From Nocardia sp. NBC_00416 (GTDB lineage: Bacteria > Actinomycetota > Actinomycetes > Mycobacteriales > Mycobacteriaceae), in contig NZ_CP107932.1 in NCBI RefSeq assembly GCF_036032445.1, forward strand, positions 5,582,501 through 5,646,500: a stretch of 64,000 nucleotides of DNA. Reading direction: 5' to 3'. The stretch's first letter is position 1; each line of letters opens with the position of its first letter. Shown in pieces: positions 16,968 to 25,188 of the stretch. The notes under the pieces are model-generated. The model saw only the letters and a list, made by a program, of their open reading frames with translations, made no database searches and was not told where the DNA came from. A program made the position numbers and the translations under genes.

Positions 16968-17002
16968 CTCCTGAGCTGTTCGTCGTCGACGCCGCTCAGG
17001 AG
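16968..17002 (-). terminator. Hairpin ending the reductase-regulator operon
   Basis: CTCCTGAGC (16968-16976) and GCTCAGGAG (16994-17002) form a 9-bp stem 12 bp beyond the stop of the minus-strand reductase gene; the transcript would continue with AAACACC. The rest of 16755-17014 shows no gene. Confidence 0.5.
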
Positions 17003-17014
17003 GAGCGACTCGGG

Positions 17015-17614
17015 TCAGCGTGCGCGGTCGTAGACGAGGGCGATCTCGCCGAGTTCGCCGGTTTCCTGTTCGGTGAGTGTCCATTTCGACCCCGGCAGGC
17101 CGTCGTCGAACAGCCGTTGTCCGCCGCCGGCGATCTCGGGGCAGATCATGAGGTAGAGGCGGTCGATCAGGTCCGCGGACAGCAGTGGCTTGATGACGCT
17201 CGCGCTGCTGTTGACCAGGATTTCGCCGGCGCCGGTGGCTTTGAGGGCGGCGACGACCTCGGCGGCGGGGGCGTTCACAATGCGGGTGCGCTCCCAGGGC
17301 GCTGCTGTCAGGGTGGTCGAGAAGACCACTTTTTCGGTGTCGACCAGCCATTTGGCGTAGCCGCGGTCACGCGGGTCGGCGTTCTCGTCCGCGGCGACTG
17401 TGGGCCAGAATCCGAGGAATCCTTCGGCATTGAGCCGGCCGAGCAGGACGGTGGTGGCCTTCTCCCAGATACGGGTGAGGTGGTTGCGTGCGACGTCGGT
17501 GGTCGCGTACGAGACGATGGCGCCCATGTCGCCGGGGCCGCCGGGGCCGTTGTAGCGCCCGTCGAGGGTGAGGCTGATGTTCGCGGTGACCTTGCGTTGG
17601 GTGGTGTCGGTCAT
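17015..17614 (-). CDS. Dihydrofolate reductase-like (RibD C-terminal) family protein
   Basis: A 199-residue protein with the RibD/DHFR-like NADPH-binding fold. It begins VTANISLTLDGRYNGPGG, has TTVLLGRLNAEGFLGFWP in the middle and GAGEILVNSSASVIKPLLSADLIDRLYLMICPEIAGGGQRLF, the family's conserved C-terminal pattern. Family members are reductases of unknown substrate, not true DHFR. The ATG at 17614 overlaps the stop of the ArsR-SRPBCC gene (ATGA), so both proteins come from one message and the regulator probably controls it. Confidence 0.85.
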   Translation of the reverse strand: MTDTTQRKVTANISLTLDGRYNGPGGPGDMGAIVSYATTDVARNHLTRIWEKATTVLLGRLNAEGFLGFWPTVAADENADPRDRGYAKWLVDTEKVVFSTTLTAAPWERTRIVNAPAAEVVAALKATGAGEILVNSSASVIKPLLSADLIDRLYLMICPEIAGGGQRLFDDGLPGSKWTLTEQETGELGEIALVYDRAR

Positions 17615-18456
17615 GACTGTGTGTCCTTGTCTTTCGGTGTGGGTTGTCCGGTGGTGTGGGCGGACGAGCCGACGGCGGCGGCGAGGTGGTCGAGGACCTG
17701 GCCCCAGCCGGTTTCGATTCCGGCGATATAGGGGACGGCCGCGACGGTCGTTTCGGTGATGGTCAGATCGAGCCGCAGCCGGGTGCCCTCTGGGACCGTC
17801 TCGAGGGTCAGGTCGTAGTGGCCGGTGAACGAGACCGCTCCCGTTCCGTCCAGGACCGAGAGGTCGAACACGAGGTGGCCGGGGTCCTGCGCTGTGCGGA
17901 CTCGCCCTGCTGAGCGGTATCGGCGTCCCTCGGCGTCGCGGTAGTCGAGGACCGCGCGGCCGCCCGGCTCCGGCTCGAGGACGCAATCGGTGACGGTCAT
18001 GGACGGGGGTGCCCACCAGGATGTGAGGAGTTCCGGTTCGACCCAGTGCCGCCACACGAGTTCGCGGGGCACGGGGAGCGCGCGCTCGAACGAGAAGCCG
18101 CGCCCGTCGGCCCAGCGGTCCCGGTGGGCCGACGCGGATTCCGCGTCGATGGCGGTTCGGTAGCGCGCGAGCGCATCTCGCTCACCCGCATGTGCCTCGG
18201 TCGCTGCGACCAGCTGTCGCAACCGGCGTTCCAGCGCCTGCAGGGGTGCCGATTCGATCGCGTAGACGCGACGTTGCCCGAGCGGAAAAACGGTGACGAG
18301 GCCCGCGCGGGCCAGGGTCTGGAGGTGCTTGGTCGTTTGCGGCTGGCGCAATCCGGTGAGTTCGGCCAGTTCGCCGACAGACCGGGGGCGCTCGGTGAGG
18401 AGCTCGACGATGCGCCATCGCGCGCCGTCTCCGAGTGCTGAAGCGATCTGTTCCAT
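17611..18456 (-). CDS. ArsR-type HTH regulator fused to an SRPBCC (AHSA1) domain
   Basis: A 281-residue two-domain protein. Residues 1-90 are an ArsR winged helix (ALGDGARWRIVELL, RPRSVGELAELTGLRQPQTTKHLQTLARAGLV, LGQRRVYAIE). Residues 120-270 are an SRPBCC/AHSA1 domain (FSFERALPVPRELVWRHWVEPELLTSWWAPPS, then YDLTLETVPEGTRLRLDLTITE). The SRPBCC fold makes a hydrophobic ligand pocket, so the natural inference is a ligand-responsive repressor. No metal-binding cysteine motif of classical ArsR is present. It starts 8 nt after a -10 hexamer (leaderless) and lies under two GAATATTC palindromes. Confidence 0.88.
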   Translation of the reverse strand: MEQIASALGDGARWRIVELLTERPRSVGELAELTGLRQPQTTKHLQTLARAGLVTVFPLGQRRVYAIESAPLQALERRLRQLVAATEAHAGERDALARYRTAIDAESASAHRDRWADGRGFSFERALPVPRELVWRHWVEPELLTSWWAPPSMTVTDCVLEPEPGGRAVLDYRDAEGRRYRSAGRVRTAQDPGHLVFDLSVLDGTGAVSFTGHYDLTLETVPEGTRLRLDLTITETTVAAVPYIAGIETGWGQVLDHLAAAVGSSAHTTGQPTPKDKDTQS

Positions 18457-18463
18457 GCACCAA

Positions 18464-18502
18464 AGTATTCACTAAAGAGAATATTCAAGTCAAGGAATAT
18501 TC
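18464..18502 (-). promoter_or_regulatory. Promoter and palindromic operators of the ArsR-SRPBCC operon
   Basis: On the minus strand TTGACT (18493-18488), 18 nt, then AATACT (18469-18464); the ATG follows 7 nt later, predicting a leaderless mRNA. Two identical palindromes GAATATTC (18479-18486 in the spacer, 18495-18502 just upstream of the -35) are spaced 16 bp centre to centre. That is a good arrangement for repression by a dimeric ArsR protein. Confidence 0.65.
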
Positions 18503-18509
18503 CCGGCTG

Positions 18510-19856
18510 TCATCCGATCGGGAGGGGTGTGGGCGTCAGCGTGTTCCCGGGACCGACGGTCGCGCAGTTGTTCGGCGGCGGAGCGCCGGTGAAGCGGTCG
18601 GCCAGGAACTGGGCCGCTTGTGCCTCGAACGGGGCGAACGCGGCGCCGTGCGCGCGACCGTCGTAGCGCGTGTAGGTCACGGCCACGCCCCGGTCGCAGT
18701 ACTCGTGGGCGAGTCCTTCGACGTCCCGGGTGACCATCACCGAATCACCGGTCGGATCGACCTGGCCTACCGCCAGCAGCAGGGGTACGGCCGGTGTCCC
18801 CGCGGTGCCCATGATGTTGTCGTCGATCGCGGCGACCACCTGGGGGACGTCGAGCAGCGAGGTATAGGGGGCGCGCACCATATCGGCATCGGTGAGGCCG
18901 GGATAGTCGGAGGCGAATTGTCCGATGCAGAGCCCGTTCACGGCATCGACGACCTCGTTCCCGCGCGTGGAGAGGAACGCCGCGGTGTCGAGGCCGTACG
19001 CGCGCTGATAGGCAACGACGAGCGCGGGTATGACCCCGGCCCACTGGGGGCTTCCGCTGATGTAGGGCAGGTTGTGGGCGAGGTCGACGGGCAGACCGCC
19101 CGCGGCGGCGCCGACGACGGCGAGTTCGGGCGCGTACCGCGGAGCGACTTCGGCGGCCCATTCGGTGGGTACCGAACCGCCCGAGTAGCCGATCAGCGCT
19201 ACCGGAGTCGAATCGGGGAGTCCCAGCAGTTCCTCGGCGGCCCTGATGCCGTCGAGCGCGGCGTAGCCGGATTGCCGGCCGACGGTCCATTCCAGTTCCG
19301 GACCTTCGTAATCGGGCACCACGACCGTGTATCCGGCGGCGAGGTAGCCCGCGACAACCGCCTGCTCGGCCATCGCGACGCCGTGGTCGGCGTGACCGGT
19401 GAGAGTGTAGGAGGGATCGCATTCGGATCCGAGGGCGTCATAGGCCATGTGGTACGACACGAGTCGCGCCGGGCCGGAGGTGAGGGGACGTAATACCGTC
19501 GCGACGGTCGAGGTCGGGTTGGCCTGCTGGTTGGTCGTCCGATAGAGCACCTGGGTGCCGATGACGGGTGTCGGCAGATTTCCGGCGGCGAAGGGTGCGG
19601 AGCGGGAACGCAGGATCGTGCCCGGCGGTACCGGCCCGAGCGGCTGATCGTAGCTGTAGAACGGGTCTGCCGACGGGGGTGGCGGTGGCGGATCCGGTTG
19701 GGCTGTCACATGACCTGCGGCGATGAGACCGGTGGTGAATGCTGTTGTCGCGGTCAATATTACGGCGAGGGCGCGGTAGCCGGTCGTTCGCCGACCGGAT
19801 CCCGGGGCGGTGTGGACGGCGAACCTCTTCGCGGCCGCGAATCCGATCGTCCTCAT
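18510..19856 (-). CDS. Secreted lipase-family alpha/beta hydrolase
   Basis: A 448-residue secretory lipase (LIP family, Candida LipA-like). The start Met at 19856 has GGAG 7 nt upstream and gives a signal peptide with a basic region, the hydrophobic core ALAVILTATTAFTTGLIAAG and a likely cleavage after HVTA. A proline-rich linker follows. The nucleophile elbow is IGYSGGSVPTEWA and the catalytic His is in RYDGRAHGAAF. Cysteines at SECDPSY and NGLCIG may form a disulphide. Such enzymes hydrolyse acylglycerols outside the cell. It is upstream of, but separately promoted from, the ArsR operon. Confidence 0.88.
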   Translation of the reverse strand: MRTIGFAAAKRFAVHTAPGSGRRTTGYRALAVILTATTAFTTGLIAAGHVTAQPDPPPPPPSADPFYSYDQPLGPVPPGTILRSRSAPFAAGNLPTPVIGTQVLYRTTNQQANPTSTVATVLRPLTSGPARLVSYHMAYDALGSECDPSYTLTGHADHGVAMAEQAVVAGYLAAGYTVVVPDYEGPELEWTVGRQSGYAALDGIRAAEELLGLPDSTPVALIGYSGGSVPTEWAAEVAPRYAPELAVVGAAAGGLPVDLAHNLPYISGSPQWAGVIPALVVAYQRAYGLDTAAFLSTRGNEVVDAVNGLCIGQFASDYPGLTDADMVRAPYTSLLDVPQVVAAIDDNIMGTAGTPAVPLLLAVGQVDPTGDSVMVTRDVEGLAHEYCDRGVAVTYTRYDGRAHGAAFAPFEAQAAQFLADRFTGAPPPNNCATVGPGNTLTPTPLPIG

Positions 19857-20170
19857 GGCACAACTCCGTTTCCCGGTGCGGGACTGCGCTGCCGGGTGGG
19901 CCGTGCGGAAAGGGCGGCGGCGCGATCGAGCATCGATGCGGTCGGGCGGGACAGTTCGAGAGCCGGGTGCCGAGACAGCGTCGTTGCCGGACGCCTGTGC
20001 ATTCAAACGCACGCCCGTTCGCAGGTCAAAGAGGTTGCTCTGTCGGCTCGGCGGGCCGGCGCGGCGCCGCGATCGTGCTGTCCGGCCGCCGGGTTCATCG
20101 AGGATCGGGCCCGCGCCGAATCGCGTCGCCGGGCGCCGATCGGCCCGGTCGTGGGCTAAGGTCGGTGCTC
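19857..20170. other. Divergent intergenic region
   Basis: 314 bp between the lipase (minus) and the DUF1304 gene (plus). Apart from the lipase Shine-Dalgarno near 19864-19867 and TAAGGT at 20157-20162 before the DUF1304 gene, I see no conserved element. Frames crossing it are low-complexity Arg/Gly-rich artefacts. Confidence 0.4.
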
Positions 20171-20557
20171 ATGCTGATCGCCCTCGCAGTCTTCGCGGCG
20201 GTTTCCGTGCTGCTGCACGTATATATCTGGTATCTGGAGTCGTTCGCGTGGACCGGGCGGGCGCGGGCCGTGTTCGGAACAAGCGCCACGGAAGCCGCGG
20301 CCACTCGGGAACTGGCCTACAACCAGGGGTTCTACAATCTGTTCCTCGCGATCATCGCGGGTGTGGGGATCGTGATCGCGGTGGCGGGGAACCGGGGTGT
20401 CGGAACGGCGTTGATCCTCGCCGGAACCGGGTCGATGCTGGGCGCGGCGGTCGTCCTGCTGCTCTCGTCGCCGGATAAGCGCGCCGCCGCGGTCAAGCAG
20501 GGGACCGCGCCGTTGGCGACCGTGGTCCTCGGCGTGATCTGGGCACTGATGGGCTGA
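20171..20557 (+). CDS. DUF1304-type small membrane protein
   Basis: A 128-residue protein with four predicted membrane segments (AVFAAVSVLLHVYIWYLE, NLFLAIIAGVGIVIAVAG, ALILAGTGSMLGAAVVLLL, PLATVVLGVIWALMG). The pattern HVYIWYLESFAW and ELAYNQGFYNLFLA is characteristic of DUF1304. Function is unknown. TAAGGT ends 8 nt before the ATG, consistent with a leaderless mRNA. Confidence 0.82.
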   Translation: MLIALAVFAAVSVLLHVYIWYLESFAWTGRARAVFGTSATEAAATRELAYNQGFYNLFLAIIAGVGIVIAVAGNRGVGTALILAGTGSMLGAAVVLLLSSPDKRAAAVKQGTAPLATVVLGVIWALMG

Positions 20558-20583
20558 TCGGCGCCCGGTATTCGCGGGCCGGA

Positions 20584-21156
20584 TCAGGTCCGCTCGATCC
20601 AGCGCCGCAGGATCGCCAGGCGCTGCTCGCGGAGGCCGGGGCGCAGGCGGCCGCCGCGTTCGAGGGTGGCGAGACCGTGCAGGACGCTCCAGCCGGTTTC
20701 GGTGAGGGTCTCCACGTCGTCGCCGCCGGCGAAAGGCGCGAATACGGCGACCAGTTCGGCGAACGCGTCGCGTAACGGCTGGGGGGCGTCCGGACCGAAC
20801 TTCAGATCTGTGGTCATGGCGAACATCGCGTCGTAGAGGGCGGGTTTCTCGGCGGCGAAATCGCTGTAGGCGCCCGCGACGGCGGCCAGGGCGGTAGAGG
20901 GCGTGGAGCAGGCGGCTCTGGCCCGGCCCATGGCGGCGGCGAGTTCGCCGATGCCGTCTTCGGCGACCGCGGTGACGATGGCGTTCTTATCGGCGAAGTG
21001 GCTGTAGAGAACGGGCTGACTGTATTCGATCCGGTCTGCGAGGCGGCGGACCGTGACGGCATCCCAGCCCTCGGTCTCCGCCAGCTCGCGGGCCGTTTCG
21101 ATAATGAGCCGGTGCCGCTCGGCGCGTTCGCGTTCCCGCCTGCTCTGGATTCCCAT
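20584..21156 (-). CDS. TetR-family transcriptional regulator
   Basis: A 190-residue TetR repressor. The N-terminal HTH (IIETARELAETEGWDAVTVRRLADRIEYSQPVLYSHFADKNAIV) is followed by a helical ligand domain of the TetR_C type (LAAVAGAYSDFAAEKPALYDAMF). TAGAAT lies 6 nt before the ATG, so it is probably leaderless. It diverges from two small membrane-protein genes and shares with them an 86-bp region carrying two copies of one palindrome, so it very likely represses both. Confidence 0.9.
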   Translation of the reverse strand: MGIQSRRERERAERHRLIIETARELAETEGWDAVTVRRLADRIEYSQPVLYSHFADKNAIVTAVAEDGIGELAAAMGRARAACSTPSTALAAVAGAYSDFAAEKPALYDAMFAMTTDLKFGPDAPQPLRDAFAELVAVFAPFAGGDDVETLTETGWSVLHGLATLERGGRLRPGLREQRLAILRRWIERT

Positions 21157-21165
21157 GCTCGAATT

Positions 21166-21230
21166 CTAGCACTGCTAGACAAGTTAGCGAGAGTATGTCT
21201 ACTATCGCTCTAGTTAATAGCACTGCTAGA
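21166..21230. promoter_or_regulatory. Twin TetR operators and divergent promoters
   Basis: TAGCACTGCTAGA occurs at 21167-21179 and 21218-21230; both are within the palindrome CTAGCA-C-TGCTAG (the second has an A in place of the first C). A rightward promoter TAGACA (21176-21181), 18 nt, TACTAT (21200-21205) overlaps the first copy. The leftward -10 TAGAAT (21168-21163) overlaps it too. Confidence 0.75.
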
Positions 21231-21242
21231 TTCTGGAGCGTC

Positions 21243-21641
21243 ATGATCACCACCCGACGTATCGCCACCGCACTGACGGTGCTGGGGGCAGCATTCATCT
21301 TCTACATCGGCATCAGCTACCTGATCACCCCCGGAATCATCGTGACCGGCTTCGGTCTGCCCGAATGGCCGACCGGCGACGCGGCCGCCTTCCTGAACAT
21401 CAAGGGTGTGCGCGACACCGTTTCCGGGGTGGTCATCCTCGCGCTGCTGGCGCTGGGCCAGCGCTTCGCCCTCGGCGTCGTCATGCTCGTCATCGCGCTG
21501 ATCCCGGTGGGGGACATGATCACCGTGCTGTCCCATCACGGCTCCGCCGCGACCGCTTTCGCAGTCCACGGACTCACCGCCGTGCTCGTCGCGCTCACCG
21601 GGCTGCTGCTCATCCGCGAACGCCCGCGCGGCGATCGCTGA
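21243..21641 (+). CDS. DUF4267-type membrane protein
   Basis: A 132-residue protein with four membrane spans (TALTVLGAAFIFYIGISYL, DTVSGVVILALLALG, GVVMLVIALIPVGDMITVL, HGLTAVLVALTGLLLI). The pattern GFGLPEWPTGDAAAFLNIKGVRD is typical of DUF4267. ATG 21243 has GGAG 4 nt upstream. It lies under the TetR operators with the next gene. Confidence 0.78.
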   Translation: MITTRRIATALTVLGAAFIFYIGISYLITPGIIVTGFGLPEWPTGDAAAFLNIKGVRDTVSGVVILALLALGQRFALGVVMLVIALIPVGDMITVLSHHGSAATAFAVHGLTAVLVALTGLLLIRERPRGDR

Positions 21642-21705
21642 CAGGACAGTCCTCCACCGCGCTCGGTAACCGCCGCGCGATCCTCGAATCCATCAGGAGC
21701 ACACC

Positions 21706-22179
21706 ATGTCGTTGTCCATCCAGATCCTCGTGGTACTGGCCGTACTCGCCAATGCCGTCGTCTACGGCACCGATGTCCTCGCCGCCCTGGTCATGCGCTC
21801 GGTCTACCGCCGGCTCGACGACGCCACGATGACCCTCAGCGCCGGGTGGGGTCACTACTACGCGGACCGCCGAATGCCGCCGGTCGGCATCACCGGAGTG
21901 CTGAGTGCGCTGGTTGCCGGGGTTCTCGCCGCCATCGCCGGGTCGGCACTGTCCGCCGTCTCGGCCGGGCTCGCGGTGGCTGCGCTGGTGTTGTGGCTGG
22001 TGCTCTATGCCCGTATCGCGAAGCCCATCAACACCGCGCAGAAAGCCGCGGCCCAGAGCGGAATCGTTCCGGCGAACGCCCGCGAGCTCCAGGACCGGTG
22101 GGACAGCATCATCTACGCCCGGGTCGCGCTGCAGACGTTCGTGTTGATCGCGCTGCTCGTCGCGCTGGCCGCGGCCTGA
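21706..22179 (+). CDS. DUF1772-type membrane protein
   Basis: A 157-residue protein with four hydrophobic segments and a WGHYYADRRMPPVG loop. The C-terminal part, ARELQDRWDSIIYARVALQTFVLIALLVAL, fits DUF1772. It lies 64 bp after the DUF4267 gene with an AGGAG Shine-Dalgarno, presumably in the same TetR-controlled operon. Its last 20 bases are duplicated just downstream. Confidence 0.75.
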   Translation: MSLSIQILVVLAVLANAVVYGTDVLAALVMRSVYRRLDDATMTLSAGWGHYYADRRMPPVGITGVLSALVAGVLAAIAGSALSAVSAGLAVAALVLWLVLYARIAKPINTAQKAAAQSGIVPANARELQDRWDSIIYARVALQTFVLIALLVALAAA

Positions 22180-22267
22180 GATGAACAGCGCTGGCCGCGG
22201 CCTGAGATGAGCAATGGGAGCGGAGCTCCGATGATGAGCGGTCCGGTTACTGCCCGGTCCGCTCATC
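22162..22267 (+). repeat. Duplicated gene end plus terminator hairpin
   Basis: The 23-bp sequence at 22162-22184, which includes the DUF1772 stop codon, is repeated exactly at 22188-22210. It is followed by a hairpin GATGAGCGGTCCGG (22233-22246) / CCGGTCCGCTCATC (22254-22267) with one mismatch, a probable terminator. Confidence 0.7.
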
Positions 22268-22323
22268 GGCCTACCGGGCCGCCGGGCCCGACCTGTCTGC
22301 CGATGAACCGTGGTGAACCCGCC

Positions 22324-23244
22324 TCAGAGGACTATGACGTTCTTGCCCCGGGTATGTCCGGACCGGCCTGCCGCAAAGGCATCGGGTACCTCTTCCAGGG
22401 AGAAGGTCGCACCTACCGGCACGAGGAGATCGCCTTTGGCGGCGAGATCGGCCAGACGCTGGGTGTGGGTGCCGTCGGGGCGGACCCAGACGATATGGCC
22501 GCCGTGCTCGGCCACGGTGTTGTCGGCGATCGACGCGTGCCGGCCGCCGGGGGCCAGGACCGCCAGGGTGGTGTCGAGCTGCCCGCCCACGAAATCGGCG
22601 ACGGCCTGCACGCCCTCCGGTGCGAGGTCGCGGATGCGCTCGACGATGCCCTCCCCGTAGGACACCGGTTCGGCCCCGAGTTCGCGCAGGTAGTCGTGGT
22701 TGCGAGAGGAGGCCGTACCCAGTACGCGGGCGCCACGGGCCCGGGCGATCTGAACTCCCATACTGCCGACACCGCCGGCAGCGGCGTGGATGAGGACGGT
22801 CTCGCCGGTGGTGACCTCGAGAATGTCGAGGGTGCGCAGTGCGGTACCGCCGGCCAGTGGTAGCGCCCCCGCCTGCTCCCACGGCAGATCGGCGGGTTTG
22901 TGCGCGATATGCGCCGCCGAGACGGCGACCAATTCGGCGAACGTGCCCGCATGCAGGACGTCTTTGCGGGCATAGGCCAGTACTTCGTCGCCGACCGTGA
23001 ACTCCGGTGTGTCGAATCCGGTCTCGACCACGATTCCGGCCACATCCCAACCCGGTATCACCGGGAAGACCGCGTCGATGAGACCGTCCAGCCCGCCCGA
23101 CATCACCTTCCAGTCGACCGGGTTGACCCCGGCCGCGCGGACCTCGATCAGGGCCGAACCCGGGAAGACCTTCGGTTTCGGCAGGTCACGAACTCGCACA
23201 TCGCTGTTGTCGGTGGTGTACCGGTCGTAGGTCGCTGCACGCAT
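22324..23244 (-). CDS. NADP-dependent quinone oxidoreductase-like MDR protein
   Basis: A 306-residue medium-chain dehydrogenase/reductase of the zinc-free quinone oxidoreductase subgroup. The N-terminal GroES-like domain has VRAAGVNPVDWKVMSGG, and the Rossmann fold has VLIHAAAGGVGSMGVQIARARGARVLGTAS. No zinc-binding Cys cluster is visible. It should reduce quinones or alpha,beta-unsaturated carbonyls with NADPH. It is monocistronic; the ATG at 23244 has an AGGAC element upstream. Confidence 0.9.
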   Translation of the reverse strand: MRAATYDRYTTDNSDVRVRDLPKPKVFPGSALIEVRAAGVNPVDWKVMSGGLDGLIDAVFPVIPGWDVAGIVVETGFDTPEFTVGDEVLAYARKDVLHAGTFAELVAVSAAHIAHKPADLPWEQAGALPLAGGTALRTLDILEVTTGETVLIHAAAGGVGSMGVQIARARGARVLGTASSRNHDYLRELGAEPVSYGEGIVERIRDLAPEGVQAVADFVGGQLDTTLAVLAPGGRHASIADNTVAEHGGHIVWVRPDGTHTQRLADLAAKGDLLVPVGATFSLEEVPDAFAAGRSGHTRGKNVIVL

Positions 23245-23382
23245 CGTCCAGTCCTATCGGTTGCGGTCCCCTCTTGCGTGCAACGACGCGCCGCAGGCGA
23301 TAGATTCCGGCGCGGCGGTCCGCGGCCGGGTGCGGAGGGTCCGCCGAGCCGGGCGACATTGACCGGACTCGGGGACTTCCGC

Positions 23383-24435
23383 TCAGCTCACGGCCGCAGA
23401 CCGTGCGCTGGTGCGGTTCAGGACGGCGGTGAGTTCGGCGTTGAACAGGTCCACCTTCTCGATATTGCCCAGGTGGCCGGTGGGCCAGACCTGGTAATCG
23501 GGCCGGTGGCCGGCCGCGCGCATGGTCTCGGCGATGATCCGGGACATGCGTTCGGGAAGCAGCCGGTCATAACGGCCGGCGATGATCGTGGTGGGTGCCG
23601 TGAGGTTCGCCGCGGCTGCGCCCAGCTGCAGATCCGCGAGGATCGCCGCATGACGGCCACGCGCCAACGGCCGGCACGAGCGCACGATGTTCAGGGCGAA
23701 ATCGGCCTGCTCACTGGTGGCGCCCCGGGCCATGATGCGTTCTCTCAGGATCTCGCGCGCGGCCCAGCCGCCGGGGAGCGGCAGCGGCGTGGTGAGAATG
23801 GATTCGGCGACGATCATCGGGAGCCGGATGGGGGACCCGAGCAGTGTGATCGGCTGTTTCCACACGGCGAGCGGCTTGTTCAGCAGGGGCAGCAGATCGG
23901 TGTCGTACCGGATGTTTCCCGACGTGGTGTTGGCCAGGACCACCGCGCGGGCGCGCCGGGCGACCTGTTCGGGGTGGCGGGCGGCCCAGGCCTGCAGGGT
24001 GATGCCGCCCATGCTGTGGCCGGCGAGCAGCGCTTTCTGCCCCGGGCGCAGGGTGGCGTCGAGGACGGCGGACAGATCGTCGGCGAGCGTGCGGTCGCTC
24101 AGGGGAGCGCGGCCGAGCGTGCTGTCGCCGTGGCCGCGCTGGTCGTAGGCGATCACGCGATAACGGTCCGCGAAGGCGTTGATCTGGGGGTGCCAGTATT
24201 CGATACAGCAGCTCCAGCCGTGGATGAGCACGATCGGCTCGGCATCGGCGGGACCATAGGAGTGCACTCGCAGGCGGGCGCCGTCGACAGTGGTGACGGG
24301 AATGATCTCGGGACCGGCCGCCGGCGCGTTGTAGTGCGGGGTCCGGAATCGGCGCGCACGCAACGTAGCTCGGTACGGGGCGGTCAACGCGCCTTCGTGC
24401 GCCTGCGATAGCGCGGTTATCGACTTCACCAGCAT
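23383..24435 (-). CDS. Alpha/beta-fold hydrolase
   Basis: A 350-residue hydrolase. The oxyanion loop is VLIHGWSCCIEYWHPQ and the strand-3 motif is YDQRGHGDS. The nucleophile elbow is LAGHSMGGITLQAWA, with catalytic Asp in AGRYDRLLPE and His in PTGHLGNIEK. An N-terminal extension of about 45 residues precedes the fold. ATG 24435 follows AAAGGAG at good spacing. Substrate unknown; nocardial relatives are often called lipases or esterases. No operon partner is evident. Confidence 0.88.
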   Translation of the reverse strand: MLVKSITALSQAHEGALTAPYRATLRARRFRTPHYNAPAAGPEIIPVTTVDGARLRVHSYGPADAEPIVLIHGWSCCIEYWHPQINAFADRYRVIAYDQRGHGDSTLGRAPLSDRTLADDLSAVLDATLRPGQKALLAGHSMGGITLQAWAARHPEQVARRARAVVLANTTSGNIRYDTDLLPLLNKPLAVWKQPITLLGSPIRLPMIVAESILTTPLPLPGGWAAREILRERIMARGATSEQADFALNIVRSCRPLARGRHAAILADLQLGAAAANLTAPTTIIAGRYDRLLPERMSRIIAETMRAAGHRPDYQVWPTGHLGNIEKVDLFNAELTAVLNRTSARSAAVS

Positions 24436-24679
24436 CAGAACACTCCTTTGTGCCTGCTGACACGGTAACCCTGCAAGCTGGGTGCTTACAAGAGCAAGCG
24501 CTGTACCGGGTTTCCGGTATCCGGGATGTCGTTGTTGTCCCGGATATCGGCGGAGCAGGTGGCGCTGTTAGCCCAGAATGCCCATTCGTACGGTGTTCTA
24601 TGCCAGGAGTGGCTGAAACGGAGCAAGCACCTCCGGAGGTTGTGGCGTCAACCGGTCCGCCGCGACTACGGTGAACACT

Positions 24680-25174
24680 GTGAACGACTCGGACGCAGCC
24701 GAACCACGAGAGCTGGTGGATCCCGGGGTTCCGGGAGCGGAAGGGTCGCAACGCGCGCCGACATCGTGGCCGACCGGGTGGCTCGGACTCGCGTTACCCG
24801 CGGCCGCGGCGGGCGTGGGCGCGGCGGCAGTGGCGCTGCTGCACGTGCGTGATCCGCATATCGAGGGTGCGTACGGGCTGTGCCCGGTCTACGCGCTGTT
24901 CGGGGTGTACTGCCCCGGGTGCGGCGGTATGCGGGCCGTGCACAACCTGACCGATGGACATATCGTCGATTCCCTGCACAGCAACCTGCTGGCGCTGCCG
25001 ATGCTGGCGCTCTTCCTGCTGTGGGTGAGTGATTGGGCCATCCGCGCCCGACGGGGCGCCGGGCCGCGACTGCCCGAGATCAGCAGCGCCACGATGTGGA
25101 TGCTGTTCGGCTCGATCGCCGTCTACACGGTTCTGCGCAACACCCCCTGGGGCACCTGGCTGACGCCGGTCTGA
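24680..25174 (+). CDS. DUF2752 membrane protein
   Basis: A protein of 164 residues from GTG 24680, or 167 from GTG 24671. I prefer 24680 because TACGGT (24667-24672) lies 7 nt before it, making it a leaderless start, and would otherwise overlap the first GTG. It has three membrane segments (LGLALPAAAAGVGAAAVALL, LLALPMLALFLLWVSDWAI, MWMLFGSIAVYTVLRN). The DUF2752 signature is LCPVYALFGVYCPGCGGMRAVHNL with a CPGCGG motif. Function unknown. Confidence 0.85.
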   Translation: MNDSDAAEPRELVDPGVPGAEGSQRAPTSWPTGWLGLALPAAAAGVGAAAVALLHVRDPHIEGAYGLCPVYALFGVYCPGCGGMRAVHNLTDGHIVDSLHSNLLALPMLALFLLWVSDWAIRARRGAGPRLPEISSATMWMLFGSIAVYTVLRNTPWGTWLTPV

Positions 25175-25188
25175 CACACGAGGCACAG

